Source: Eubacteriales Family XIII. Incertae Sedis bacterium (GTDB lineage Bacteria; Bacillota; Clostridia; Peptostreptococcales; Anaerovoracaceae). From it: a DNA stretch of 32,330 nt. The notes under the pieces are model-generated. The model saw only the letters and a program-made list of their open reading frames with translations. It did no database searches and was not told the origin of the DNA. Where the stretch lies: positions 1-32,330 of the forward strand of contig JAISKC010000064.1 of NCBI GenBank assembly GCA_031261345.1, written 5' to 3'. Positions 8,250 through 15,434 of the stretch are shown here, piece by piece (the stretch's first letter is position 1; each line of letters opens with the position of its first letter). The position numbers and the translations under genes were made by a program.

Positions 8250-9770
8250 CTACTTTCCAATGCAAAAATCCGCAAAAACCCTGTCCAAAATATCATCGGT
8301 TACGGTTTCTCCTACTATCTCGCCAAGCCTATCATAAGCCTCTCTTATATTCACTTCCGCAAACTCAGCCGCATCTCCGGAAGAAAGCACCGCTGCTGCC
8401 ATAGAGACCTCCGAGAGCGCCGCCTCAAGTAGATATTTGTGCCTCTCGTTTGTTACGATAATGCTATCGTCAGAAGAGACTTTCCCGCCATAGATGAAGT
8501 CGGAAATTATGGACGTTACCGCGCCCAGCCCTTCACCGCTCATTGCGGAAATATGCAGTATCTTTGAGTTACCTCCAATCAGACCACCCCGTCCACTTCG
8601 TGGCACTTCGTGCTGTGCCCATACGGTCAACCCCTCCATAGGAGGGGAATAGCCGCTAAGCAACGCAGCCACTTCCTCATCAGATACTTTCTGGGCTAAA
8701 TCGCTTTTGTTCACTAGCACCACCAGAGGCTTTCCCTCATCTAACAGCCCCGCGATATTTCTGTCCTCCAAAGAAAGCGGCACGCTCCCGTCAATAATGA
8801 AAAACGCCATATCCGCTTTTCCATAACTCGAAAGGCTTCTATCGATACCGATTCGCTCAATCTCGCCTTCCGCCTCGCGGATACCCGCCGTGTCCGTCAT
8901 TATCACAGGAAGCCCATCGACGCTGAGATAGACTTCGATAGCGTCCCTCGTCGTCCCGGGCTCGGCGGTGACAATAGCCGCCTGCTCACCGGAAATAGCA
9001 TTGATAAATGAAGACTTCCCACTGTTCGGCTTGCCTATCAGCGCAATCCTGAGCCCATCTCTGACCATACGCCCCGTCCGAGCCGAGGCAAACAGCCCCT
9101 CGATTCGCGAAGAAACCAAAAGTAGTTCGTCCAAAAATTTGCGGTTATTTGCAGAATCCTGCTCCTCTCCCGTGAAGGCCTCAGGATAGTCTATCCTCGC
9201 TATGGACTCCGCCAAAATACCCAGAAGATCCTCGCGGATAGAAGAAACCGCCGTTGACAGCCTTCCCTCAAACTGGTCCTTGGCTACGGCGTAGCTCCTG
9301 TCCGTCTTCGCCCGTATCATGTCCGAAACGGCCCCCGCCTGTACGAGATCCAGTCGTCCGTTCAAAAAAGCCCGCTTCGTGAATTCGCCCGGAGCCGCCG
9401 GAACAGCGCCGTTCTCATAGCAAAGGCTCAAGATTTTCCGAAGGCTCACGACGCTCCCGTGGCACTGGATTTCCACCACGTCCTCGCCCGTGTAGCTATG
9501 AGGTTTCTTCATATAAACAATAAGAACCTCGTCTACGGTTTCCGCAGGCGAGGAACTCACGATGTGTCCGTATTTCATTTTTCGCGGCTCAAGGTCATTG
9601 TCATTGCGGGCTAAGTGCCCCAACGGGGTATGACCCGCAATCCAGCCCTTATCCGCCGGCTCGAAAATCTTCGCGAGGATTTCCTTAGAATCCTCCCCGC
9701 TCATACGAACGACGCCGATCCCGCCTTCGCCTATCGCCGAAGATATTGCGGCTATGGTCGTCCCGATCAT
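8250..9770 (-). CDS. mnmE: tRNA modification GTPase MnmE (TrmE)
   Basis: GTPase that works with MnmG on wobble uridine 34. N-terminal folate-binding domain ([47 protein letters not shown]), helical domain, and inserted G domain: P-loop GKPNSGKSS (246-254), PGTTRD (271-276), DTAG (293-296), NKSD (354-357), SAMSGEG (408-414), and C-terminal catalytic FCIGK with the invariant Cys. At 506 residues it is about 45 longer than B. subtilis MnmE. The excess maps to two segments: about 42-58 (between KIFEPAD and the KMKYGHIV strand) and about 374-400 (between the G4 motif and the SAMSGEG strand), both encoded by hairpin-rich repeat DNA. It overlaps khpB by 4 bases. Confidence 0.95.
   Translation of the reverse strand: MIGTTIAAISSAIGEGGIGVVRMSGEDSKEILAKIFEPADKGWIAGHTPLGHLARNDNDLEPRKMKYGHIVSSSPAETVDEVLIVYMKKPHSYTGEDVVEIQCHGSVVSLRKILSLCYENGAVPAAPGEFTKRAFLNGRLDLVQAGAVSDMIRAKTDRSYAVAKDQFEGRLSTAVSSIREDLLGILAESIARIDYPEAFTGEEQDSANNRKFLDELLLVSSRIEGLFASARTGRMVRDGLRIALIGKPNSGKSSFINAISGEQAAIVTAEPGTTRDAIEVYLSVDGLPVIMTDTAGIREAEGEIERIGIDRSLSSYGKADMAFFIIDGSVPLSLEDRNIAGLLDEGKPLVVLVNKSDLAQKVSDEEVAALLSGYSPPMEGLTVWAQHEVPRSGRGGLIGGNSKILHISAMSGEGLGAVTSIISDFIYGGKVSSDDSIIVTNERHKYLLEAALSEVSMAAAVLSSGDAAEFAEVNIREAYDRLGEIVGETVTDDILDRVFADFCIGK
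8581..8650. repeat. Hairpin-rich repeat element inserted in frame within mnmE (G domain)
   Basis: Contains a perfect 7-base-pair hairpin CCCCTCC-ATA-GGAGGGG (8631-8647) and two abutting mini-hairpins CCACTTCGTGG and GCACTTCGTGC (8593-8613). It encodes about 26 residues (start [16 protein letters not shown]) absent from ordinary MnmE between the NKSD and SAMSGEG motifs. Such hairpin-rich units look like mobile intergenic repeats, here kept in frame. Confidence 0.75.
9600..9643. repeat. GTCATTGCGGG-type palindromic repeat inserted in frame within mnmE (N-domain)
   Basis: Outer inverted arms ATTGCGGG (9603-9610) and CCCGCAAT (9634-9641), inner arms CCCC/GGGG (9618-9628). The ends (GTCATTGCG ... 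CGCAATCC) match the ends of the intergenic repeats at 5311-5395 and 12466-12492. On the minus strand it encodes [16 protein letters not shown] within MnmE, close to the 14-17 residues by which this region exceeds B. subtilis MnmE. Confidence 0.8.
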
Positions 9771-10681
9771 TTCTTCTCAATTATTACTCGTCTGTAGGGC
9801 TCCTCACCTTCGCTTCTCGTTTTCACGCCCGAAACCTGCTGAAGAGTCGCATGTATCACTTTTCTCTCATAAGGATTCATCGGCTCAAGCTTGACGAGCC
9901 GTCCCGAACGAAGCACCTTCTTCGCCAGCTTGACCGCGAGCTGCTCAAGGGTCTTCTCTCTCCTCGAACGATAGCCCTCAACATCGATGATGACCCGCTT
10001 GTACTCCTCCTGCCCCTTGTTGGAAACGAGATTTGTCAAATACTGAAGCGAGTCGAGCGTCTGCCCCCTCTTGCCAATGACCATCTTGGAGTCCTCGCCC
10101 GTGATCTCCAGGTAGAAACAATCGTCGTTCGCAAAACTGGAAACCTCAACGTCAAGGTTCATCTTTGAAAGAATATCACTTACGAAAGCAAAGGCTTCAC
10201 TATCGGGAGCAGCGGCCAAATCCTCCGGCCTCTCACACAGTAACTGTCTCTCATCAAAGTCTATTTCAATGACGACCTCTTCTCTCTCCCGCGGCTTTCT
10301 ATCGTTTGAGCGAGGCGGTCTGTTTCCGTCGCGTTCTTTCCTGTCGGGCCTATCCTGCCTGTCAAATCTTTCGGGCCTCTCGGCTCTTTCCGTCCGGCCC
10401 TCGACCTTATTCTTCTTCCGAAAATCGTGGTTTGCCTTCACAGGCTGCTTCTTTTCCTCACGCTTAAGGGCCTCCGCCTGTGAGATTTCCTCCACCACTT
10501 CCTCGCCTGAGAGCTTCTCAACGCGCACCCTCGCGAGCTTCGAGCCCAAGCCCAAAAATCCCTTCGACGGCTCCTCGATCACCGTAACCATCACCTGATC
10601 TTCCGTCAAATTCAATTCATCTAAAGCCAATTTCACCGCATCATCGACGTCGGTTCCGTATTTTTCTGTCCACTCTGCCAT
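9767..10681 (-). CDS. khpB: RNA-binding protein KhpB/Jag (EloR)
   Basis: Protein of 304 residues. Jag-N domain at about 1-52 (MAEWTEKYGTDVDDAVKLAL, then SKGFLGLGSKLARV), a long charged linker rich in Arg, Asp, Pro and Glu (about 68-140, RPERFDRQDRPDRKERDG), a KH domain (about 155-225, with the GKRG loop in MVIGKRGQTLDSLQYL) and a C-terminal R3H domain (YRSRREKTLEQLA, MNPYERKVIHATLQ, GEEPYRRVII). KhpB binds RNA with KhpA and in streptococci controls cell elongation and division. It sits between yidC and mnmE, the standard Firmicutes order. The linker is low-complexity and hypervariable in the family. Confidence 0.94.
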   Translation of the reverse strand: MAEWTEKYGTDVDDAVKLALDELNLTEDQVMVTVIEEPSKGFLGLGSKLARVRVEKLSGEEVVEEISQAEALKREEKKQPVKANHDFRKKNKVEGRTERAERPERFDRQDRPDRKERDGNRPPRSNDRKPREREEVVIEIDFDERQLLCERPEDLAAAPDSEAFAFVSDILSKMNLDVEVSSFANDDCFYLEITGEDSKMVIGKRGQTLDSLQYLTNLVSNKGQEEYKRVIIDVEGYRSRREKTLEQLAVKLAKKVLRSGRLVKLEPMNPYERKVIHATLQQVSGVKTRSEGEEPYRRVIIEKK

Positions 10682-10842
10682 TAGTTTCTCCTTATACCCT
10701 TATTCAGGCGGCCGCCCGACCAAACCGCAACTTACCCGCCTGCCTTCAATTAACTTTCTACTATTAAACTTCTAAACTTCCTACTATTAAACTACCTAAA
10801 ACTACCCATGCTATTGCCGATACCGCTTATTGCTGATATCGC
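10682..10842. repeat. Non-coding spacer between khpB and yidC with a short direct repeat
   Basis: A 161-base gap inside an otherwise tightly packed operon. It has two identical 13-base copies of CTACTATTAAACT (10758-10770 and 10781-10793) in a T/A/C-rich tract, with further degenerate CTAAACTT/CTACC units. No gene, terminator or clear promoter is seen. It may be replication slippage. Confidence 0.55.
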
Positions 10843-11553
10843 CTACCTCGCAGCCGCCGCCTTCGCTATTGCCTGATTCCTCATTCTCCTGAGAATGAAA
10901 GTCTGCCCTATCGTGAAAAGATTTCCGAGGAACCAGTAGATCGTCAGTCCCGCGGGAACCGTCCGCCCCATCATGAGTATCATTACGGGGAAAAAGACCT
11001 GCATGACCTTCATCATCGGTGCCATCGCCGCCCCCGCATCGCCGCCCGCAGGATTGCTTTGCGTCATGGTGATTCTGTAAGATATGAACGTAGTAAGACC
11101 CGCCGCTATAGGCAGTATCCACGTGTCTGCTTGCGAGAGATCCGGTATCCACAAAAATCTTTCATGAACAGCGAGGAGCATCGTCGCATTGTCGCCGAGA
11201 AACATTATCGGGTTTCTCAAAAGCGCAAAAAGCCCCATGATGATAGGCATTTGGATAAGCATTGGAAGACAACCCTTCGCCGGATTGTAATTCTCTTCCT
11301 TATAAAGCTTCTGCAATTCAACATTGAGCTTGTTCTTGTCGTTCTTGTGCTTTGCCTGAATAGACTTCATCTTCGGCTGTATGTCCGTCATCTTGATCTG
11401 ATTCTTGATCTGACTGGCATAAAGCGGGAACAAAACGAGCCTGACGACAATGGTGAACAACATGATGGTGATACCGTAATCGCCCACAATGCTGTAGATC
11501 CAGCTGAGCAGGTATCCCATAGGTTTGGCTATAAAGCCGAAAATACTATACAA
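10843..11553 (-). CDS. yidC: Membrane protein insertase YidC/Oxa1 family
   Basis: Protein of 236 residues with about five hydrophobic segments: one near the N-terminus (MGYLLSWIYSIVGDYGITIMLFTIVVRLVLFPL), the positively charged helical hairpin QIKNQIKMTDIQPKMKSIQ with KYKEE-like continuation, then PAKGCLPMLIQMPIIMGLFALL, WILPIAAGLTTFISY, MMKVMQVFFPVMILMMG and GLTIYWFLGNLFTIGQ. The conserved Arg in TIVVRLVLFPL is present. It inserts proteins into the cytoplasmic membrane with or without SecYEG. No lipobox Cys is seen at the N-terminus, unlike B. subtilis SpoIIIJ/YqjG. Located 25 bases after yidD in the usual origin cluster. Confidence 0.95.
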   Translation of the reverse strand: MYSIFGFIAKPMGYLLSWIYSIVGDYGITIMLFTIVVRLVLFPLYASQIKNQIKMTDIQPKMKSIQAKHKNDKNKLNVELQKLYKEENYNPAKGCLPMLIQMPIIMGLFALLRNPIMFLGDNATMLLAVHERFLWIPDLSQADTWILPIAAGLTTFISYRITMTQSNPAGGDAGAAMAPMMKVMQVFFPVMILMMGRTVPAGLTIYWFLGNLFTIGQTFILRRMRNQAIAKAAAAR

Positions 11554-11578
11554 ATTTTTCCCTCCATGTTTTGGGGTG

Positions 11579-11788
11579 TTAAACGAGTGGGTCGTATCCG
11601 CCCGGGTGGAACGGATGACATTTCAGCAGCCTTCTGATACCGAGATAGCTTCCCTTGAAAAAGCCGTACTTTTCGAGAGCCTGAATGAAGTAAGTCGAGC
11701 AGGTCGGATAGAACCTACATGTAGCCGGCAATGCGGGTGATATAAAACGCTGATATCCTCTTATTAAAAAGATAAGTACCTTTTTCAT
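11579..11788 (-). CDS. yidD: Membrane protein insertion efficiency factor YidD
   Basis: Small protein of 69 residues with all YidD hallmarks: N-terminal amphipathic helix [11 protein letters not shown], the three-Cys block [15 protein letters not shown], and [14 protein letters not shown]. It assists YidC at the membrane. Its start overlaps the rnpA stop by 4 bases, the normal rpmH-rnpA-yidD-yidC order. Confidence 0.96.
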   Translation of the reverse strand: MKKVLIFLIRGYQRFISPALPATCRFYPTCSTYFIQALEKYGFFKGSYLGIRRLLKCHPFHPGGYDPLV

Positions 11789-12120
11789 TTTATCAATTTG
11801 CTTTTTTTAAGAGCCCTTAGCTCACACTCGCAAACATCCTGCATCTTCTTGCCATCTATCGTGTTTCTGGCGATGAAGAGGACGTCTACACCGATTTTCA
11901 CCTTATCCGCATGCAGTCTGAACGCTTCCTTCATCAGTCTTCTCGCCCTGTTTCTATGGACCGCGTTTCCGACTTTTTTACTTGCCAAAAATGCTCTTCT
12001 GTTGTAATCAAGACCATTTTCTATGTAAAACAAAACTATATACTTCTCGTGGACAGCTTTTCCCTTCTTGTAAAGTCGGGTGAAATCTCTCTTGTCTCTG
12101 AGTACATCCGGTTCTCTCAT
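11785..12120 (-). CDS. rnpA: Ribonuclease P protein component
   Basis: Protein of 111 residues, basic, with the conserved RNA-binding signature [20 protein letters not shown] (about 49-68) that contacts the RNase P RNA and the FLASKKVG strand before it. The N-terminal [17 protein letters not shown] matches the pre-tRNA leader-binding cleft region. The start lies one base after the rpmH stop, so expression should follow rpmH. Confidence 0.95.
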   Translation of the reverse strand: MREPDVLRDKRDFTRLYKKGKAVHEKYIVLFYIENGLDYNRRAFLASKKVGNAVHRNRARRLMKEAFRLHADKVKIGVDVLFIARNTIDGKKMQDVCECELRALKKSKLIK

Positions 12121-12121
12121 G

Positions 12122-12256
12122 CTATGCTGAAAGCTTGTTTCTTCCTCTTAATCTTCTCTTCTTCAGAATGTTTCTGCCGCTCGTCGTCTTCATTCTTTTT
12201 CTGAAGCCATGCTCTCTTTTTCTCTGCCTTTTTTTCGGCTGGTAAGTCATTTTCAT
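12122..12256 (-). CDS. rpmH: 50S ribosomal protein L34
   Basis: A 44-residue, very basic protein starting [18 protein letters not shown], then the FRKRMKT and [10 protein letters not shown] blocks, ending RGRNKLSA: a full-length L34. Start chosen at the first ATG (12254-12256), with AAGGAG at 12266-12271 placed well for it; a second ATG two codons later is less likely. First gene of the operon, with a perfect promoter about 175 bases upstream. Confidence 0.97.
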   Translation of the reverse strand: MKMTYQPKKRQRKREHGFRKRMKTTSGRNILKKRRLRGRNKLSA

Positions 12257-12429
12257 GCGATAATTCTCCTTCTATCAGTAATAGTAATTCGCCGGCCAGT
12301 CCGGCAAATCCTTGCCTCGCGCCTCTCGCGAAGGCTTTTTCTGCCCTTTCGGATGCAATCTAAATTAACATTCACATCCCGCACCTTGCAAATCCCCTAA
12401 GAGAACGGCAATAGTGCATAAGCTGTACT

Positions 12430-12458
12430 ATTATATGGGAAACAGAAAACCCTGTCAA
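12430..12458 (-). promoter_or_regulatory. Perfect consensus sigma-A promoter of rpmH operon
   Basis: On the minus strand: TTGACA (12453-12458), 17 bases, TATAAT (12430-12435). It should start transcription near 12423, leaving a leader of about 165 bases before rpmH. A DnaA-box-like sequence (12413-12421) lies at or just after the start point, so DnaA could affect it. Confidence 0.85.
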
Positions 12459-12465
12459 ACTTTTG

Positions 12466-12492
12466 GTCATTGCGAGCGTAGCGCGGCAATCC
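12466..12492. repeat. GTCATTGCGAG-type palindromic repeat, copy 3 (in the origin)
   Basis: Same core as the repeat copy at 5366-5395 in the same orientation, starting GTCATTGCGAGCG and ending GCGGCAATC. It lies 7 bases upstream of the rpmH -35 hexamer, inside the rpmH-dnaA spacer. Confidence 0.85.
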
Positions 12493-12676
12493 AGTTTCCC
12501 TTCATTCCCCCTATGCACGACTTATCCATAGTTTCCCTTTCTTATGCATAAGCACCGGCATCCGCCCACCCCTCGCCAAAAAACTATCCCCAAATCCCTA
12601 TGGATAACCCAAAATTATTATGGATAACTCCTCAAGCAAGCACCCGAACGACTCCCAGATTTTCGCCACTTTCTGG

Positions 12677-12705
12677 TTGCAAGAATTTTCTCGTTAGCGT
12701 ATGAT
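12677..12705 (+). promoter_or_regulatory. Probable sigma-A promoter of dnaA
   Basis: TTGCAA (12677-12682), 17-base spacer, TATGAT (12700-12705), 45 bases before the dnaA ATG and 50 bases after the nearest DnaA box, which allows autoregulation. Confidence 0.65.
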
Positions 12706-12749
12706 ATTTAGACTTACCTGTTATAGCACATTTCATCAAAAGGAACGAA

Positions 12750-14093
12750 ATGACCACAACTACAGACAATTGGGACCGGACGCTCGCCCTGTTAGAAAAA
12801 AAACTTGAACCTCTGTCATTCTCCGCATGGATACAAGGTCTTACCTTGCTGAAGCACGATGCTTCAAAGGATATATTATTTCTTGCAGCCGATACCGAGT
12901 TCAAAAAAGCTCAGCTCGAAATGAAGTATAGAGAAGTCATTTCTTTCGTTGCGACCGAGGTCTTCGGCAAACAGATGAACGTGCAATTTCTCCTTCCGAA
13001 TGAAACGAACATTGTCATAGACAGAAATGCTCATATTCCGGAAAACGAGTCTTTCCCAGCCGAAAATATGCTCAATCCCAGATACACATTTGAGACTTTC
13101 ATTGAAGGCGACAACAGCCGTTTCGCCAAAGGTGCAGCTCTCGCAGTCGCCGAAGCTCCCGGCAATGCCTATAGCCCTCTCTTCATCTACGGTGATTCCG
13201 GTCTCGGCAAGACCCACCTGATGAATGCGATAGGTCTATATATCATCAATCATTTTTCAAACAAAAATGTCCTCTACATTTCCTCTGAAGCTTTCACGAA
13301 CGAATACGTCAATGCGAGCCAAACGAAGAAGATGAACGACTTCAAAGTGAAGTATAGAAACGTTGATGTTCTGCTGCTTGACGACATTCAGTTCATCAGT
13401 GAAAAGGAAAAAACCATCGAGGAAGTCTTCTACACATACGAGACCCTTTACAAGATGAAAAAACAGATGGTCTTCACCAGCGACAGAGCACCGAAAGATC
13501 TTCTCGGTCTGGACGAGCGGCTCATATCGAGATTGTCGTCGGGTCTCATCGTCGATATTCAACCCCCCGCCTACGAGATCAAAGTTGCCATTTTGAATCA
13601 AAAGGCAGAGCTTGACGGCATTGCCCTGACAGCAGGTCTCGAAGACGCCATCGCCTACATCGCGGAAAATATCAAGTCGAGTATCAGAGAGCTTGAAGGC
13701 GCCTTCAACAGTGTGGTTGCCCATGGCACCCTCGGCGGCATTCCCATTACTAAGGCCTTGGCGAAGAGCGTTCTCAAAAACGTCATCGAGATCAAGAGCG
13801 CCGAACCTTCGACGAAGGATATCAAGAAAGTCGTCGCCTCATATTTCAATATCAGCGTGGATGCGATAGACTCTGCGGAGCGCACACGCGCCATAGCACA
13901 GCCTCGCCAGATTGCGATGTATCTTTGCAGAACATTGACGTCCCTTTCATTTCCGAAGATAGGAAAGGCCTTTGGGAAAGATTCAACGACAGTAATTCAC
14001 GCATATAATAAAATAAAAGACGAGGTGAATGGCAACGAAAATTTAAAAGAAATTATAGACAGAATTGCCGAAAAAATAGAAAGTGATTACTAA
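12750..14093 (+). CDS. dnaA: Chromosomal replication initiator protein DnaA
   Basis: Protein of 447 residues that binds DnaA boxes and melts the origin. Domain I about 5-80 (LSFSAWIQGL), short linker, AAA+ domain from NPRYTFETFIEGDNSRFA (109-126) with Walker A GDSGLGKTH (148-156), Walker B LLLDDIQF (208-215), then DERLISRLSSGL, and domain IV with RTRAIAQPRQIAMYLCR and the DNA-binding signature GKAFGKDSTTVIHAYNKI (about 405-422). That signature is odd: the usual FGGRDH is FGKDS here (408-412), one residue shorter and with Ser where the base-contacting His normally is. Start supported by AAAGGA about 5 bases upstream. Confidence 0.97.
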   Translation: MTTTTDNWDRTLALLEKKLEPLSFSAWIQGLTLLKHDASKDILFLAADTEFKKAQLEMKYREVISFVATEVFGKQMNVQFLLPNETNIVIDRNAHIPENESFPAENMLNPRYTFETFIEGDNSRFAKGAALAVAEAPGNAYSPLFIYGDSGLGKTHLMNAIGLYIINHFSNKNVLYISSEAFTNEYVNASQTKKMNDFKVKYRNVDVLLLDDIQFISEKEKTIEEVFYTYETLYKMKKQMVFTSDRAPKDLLGLDERLISRLSSGLIVDIQPPAYEIKVAILNQKAELDGIALTAGLEDAIAYIAENIKSSIRELEGAFNSVVAHGTLGGIPITKALAKSVLKNVIEIKSAEPSTKDIKKVVASYFNISVDAIDSAERTRAIAQPRQIAMYLCRTLTSLSFPKIGKAFGKDSTTVIHAYNKIKDEVNGNENLKEIIDRIAEKIESDY

Positions 14094-14276
14094 ATGGACT
14101 TAGGTTGTGGATAACTTCATTTTTATCAACAGGGTTATCAATAGCAAAAAAACGGGTTTTTCCGCTATTTATCAATTATCCACAAGAGTTATACACTTAT
14201 ACATAGGCATAACAACAAAAACAATATATTATGATAAGAAGAAGTCGCGCGTATTTAGGGAAAGGTATTATCTAAA
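14094..14276. other. oriC, downstream part: DnaA boxes and AT-rich unwinding region between dnaA and dnaN
   Basis: Boxes: 14106-14114 (minus, perfect TTATCCACA), 14123-14131 (plus, TTATCAACA), 14135-14143 (plus, TTATCAATA), 14176-14184 (plus, perfect TTATCCACA), 14189-14197 (plus, TTATACACT) and 14197-14205 (plus, TTATACATA). An A/T-dominated tract with few G or C (14205-14240) follows and is the likely duplex-unwinding element. Flanking dnaA and dnaN and divergent gene order support origin function. Confidence 0.9.
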
Positions 14277-15395
14277 ATGAAGATCATATGCAAACAGGAA
14301 AATTTGAACAAAGCTCTAAATATTGTAGGGAAAGCAATTTCTCAAACATCTGCCCTTGCTATCACGAGGGGGATTCTTATCAAAACGGAAGAAGACACGA
14401 AGATAAGCCTCAGCGGAACGGATATACAATTTTCCATCAAGACAGGAATGAATGCCATCGTTCAGGAACACGGAGGTGTCGTCGTTTCGGCAAGAAGATT
14501 TGCGGACATCATCAGAAAACTTCCGGCTGGCGACATAGTCATATCAACCGATGAAAAAAACGGCGTCAAGATCAAGACCGAGCATTCAGACTTTGACCTC
14601 GCAGGAATAGAAGAAGAAGAATTTCCGAGAATAGAGAGCGGAGAAGACGGCGAAAAGATAAGCATAGACAAAAATTCATTCAGAGAAATGATAGCCGGCA
14701 CAGCCTTTGCGGCGAGTCTTGACGAATCGAGAGGGATCATCACGGGACTTCTCTACGAGATAGGAGGCGAAGAAATGACGATGGTTGCACTCGATGGCTA
14801 TAGGGTTGCCATCAGGCAAAAAGCTGCGTTCGGAAGAGGCAAGGAGAAAATTGTACTTCCCGCAAGGACGATGAAGGAAGTAGCGAAAATATTATCGGAT
14901 ATAGAGGAAGAGGAAAAAGTCGATCTTTTCATAGGCGAGCGAAAGGCAAAGATAGAAATAGGAAGCACCATGATAAGGCTCAATCTACTCGAGGGCGAAT
15001 ACATCAAATACAGAGATGTCGTTCCGAAAGACAACCAAATCAAGGTGGTATTGAATAGAAAAGAACTGTCTGAGGCTGTCGAGAGGGCGGCGATGATGAA
15101 GAGCGAAAACAAAAGTGCCTTCGTCCGGTTCTCAGTTACCGACGAGCTTCTGGTCGTCTCGTCGAGGGCAGAAGACGGCAAGGCAAGAGAAGAGGTCAGC
15201 ATCGTCAAAACGGGAGAGGATCTCGAAATAGGCTTTGACGCAAGATTTGTGACCGACGCACTCAAGGCGATAGACGACGAAAAAATAGTGCTCGAATTCA
15301 ACACGAGCGTGAGCCCCTGCCTCATCAAGCCTGAAGAGGGAGAGAATTATCTGTACATCATACTCCCTGTCAGATTATCGACGATACAGGTATAG
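14277..15395 (+). CDS. dnaN: DNA polymerase III subunit beta (sliding clamp)
   Basis: Protein of 372 residues, normal length, forming the dimeric ring that holds the replicative polymerase on DNA. Three-domain clamp features: MKIICKQENLNKALNIVGKAIS, TRGILIKTEEDTKISLSGTD, LDGYRVAIRQ (central domain), and the C-terminal INPEGENYLYIILPVRL-like ending (here KPEEGENYLYIILPVRLS). It follows dnaA after the origin spacer. The ribosome-binding site is weak and distant (AAAGG about 11 bases upstream). Confidence 0.97.
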   Translation: MKIICKQENLNKALNIVGKAISQTSALAITRGILIKTEEDTKISLSGTDIQFSIKTGMNAIVQEHGGVVVSARRFADIIRKLPAGDIVISTDEKNGVKIKTEHSDFDLAGIEEEEFPRIESGEDGEKISIDKNSFREMIAGTAFAASLDESRGIITGLLYEIGGEEMTMVALDGYRVAIRQKAAFGRGKEKIVLPARTMKEVAKILSDIEEEEKVDLFIGERKAKIEIGSTMIRLNLLEGEYIKYRDVVPKDNQIKVVLNRKELSEAVERAAMMKSENKSAFVRFSVTDELLVVSSRAEDGKAREEVSIVKTGEDLEIGFDARFVTDALKAIDDEKIVLEFNTSVSPCLIKPEEGENYLYIILPVRLSTIQV

Positions 15396-15434
15396 AAACA
15401 GAAAGGACATTTTGGGGAACCTGAGGAATAGATA

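Larger units (their letters stand above)
12413..12627. other. oriC, upstream part: DnaA-box cluster between rpmH and dnaA
   Basis: The 493-base rpmH-dnaA gap has five DnaA-box-like sites: 12413-12421 (minus, TTATGCACT), 12522-12530 (plus, TTATCCATA), 12542-12550 (plus, TTATGCATA, within a 10-base palindrome), 12599-12607 and 12619-12627 (both minus, TTATCCATA, 20 bases apart). Each differs by one base from TTATNCACA. With the cluster after dnaA this forms a bipartite origin. Confidence 0.75.

Noticed and set aside
8205-8265. Longer mnmG start at TTG 8265 or ATG 8244
   Set aside because: It adds 13-20 residues not expected in the family ahead of the FAD motif and overlaps or abuts mnmE; kept only as an alternative because the ribosome-binding site for 8205 is weak.
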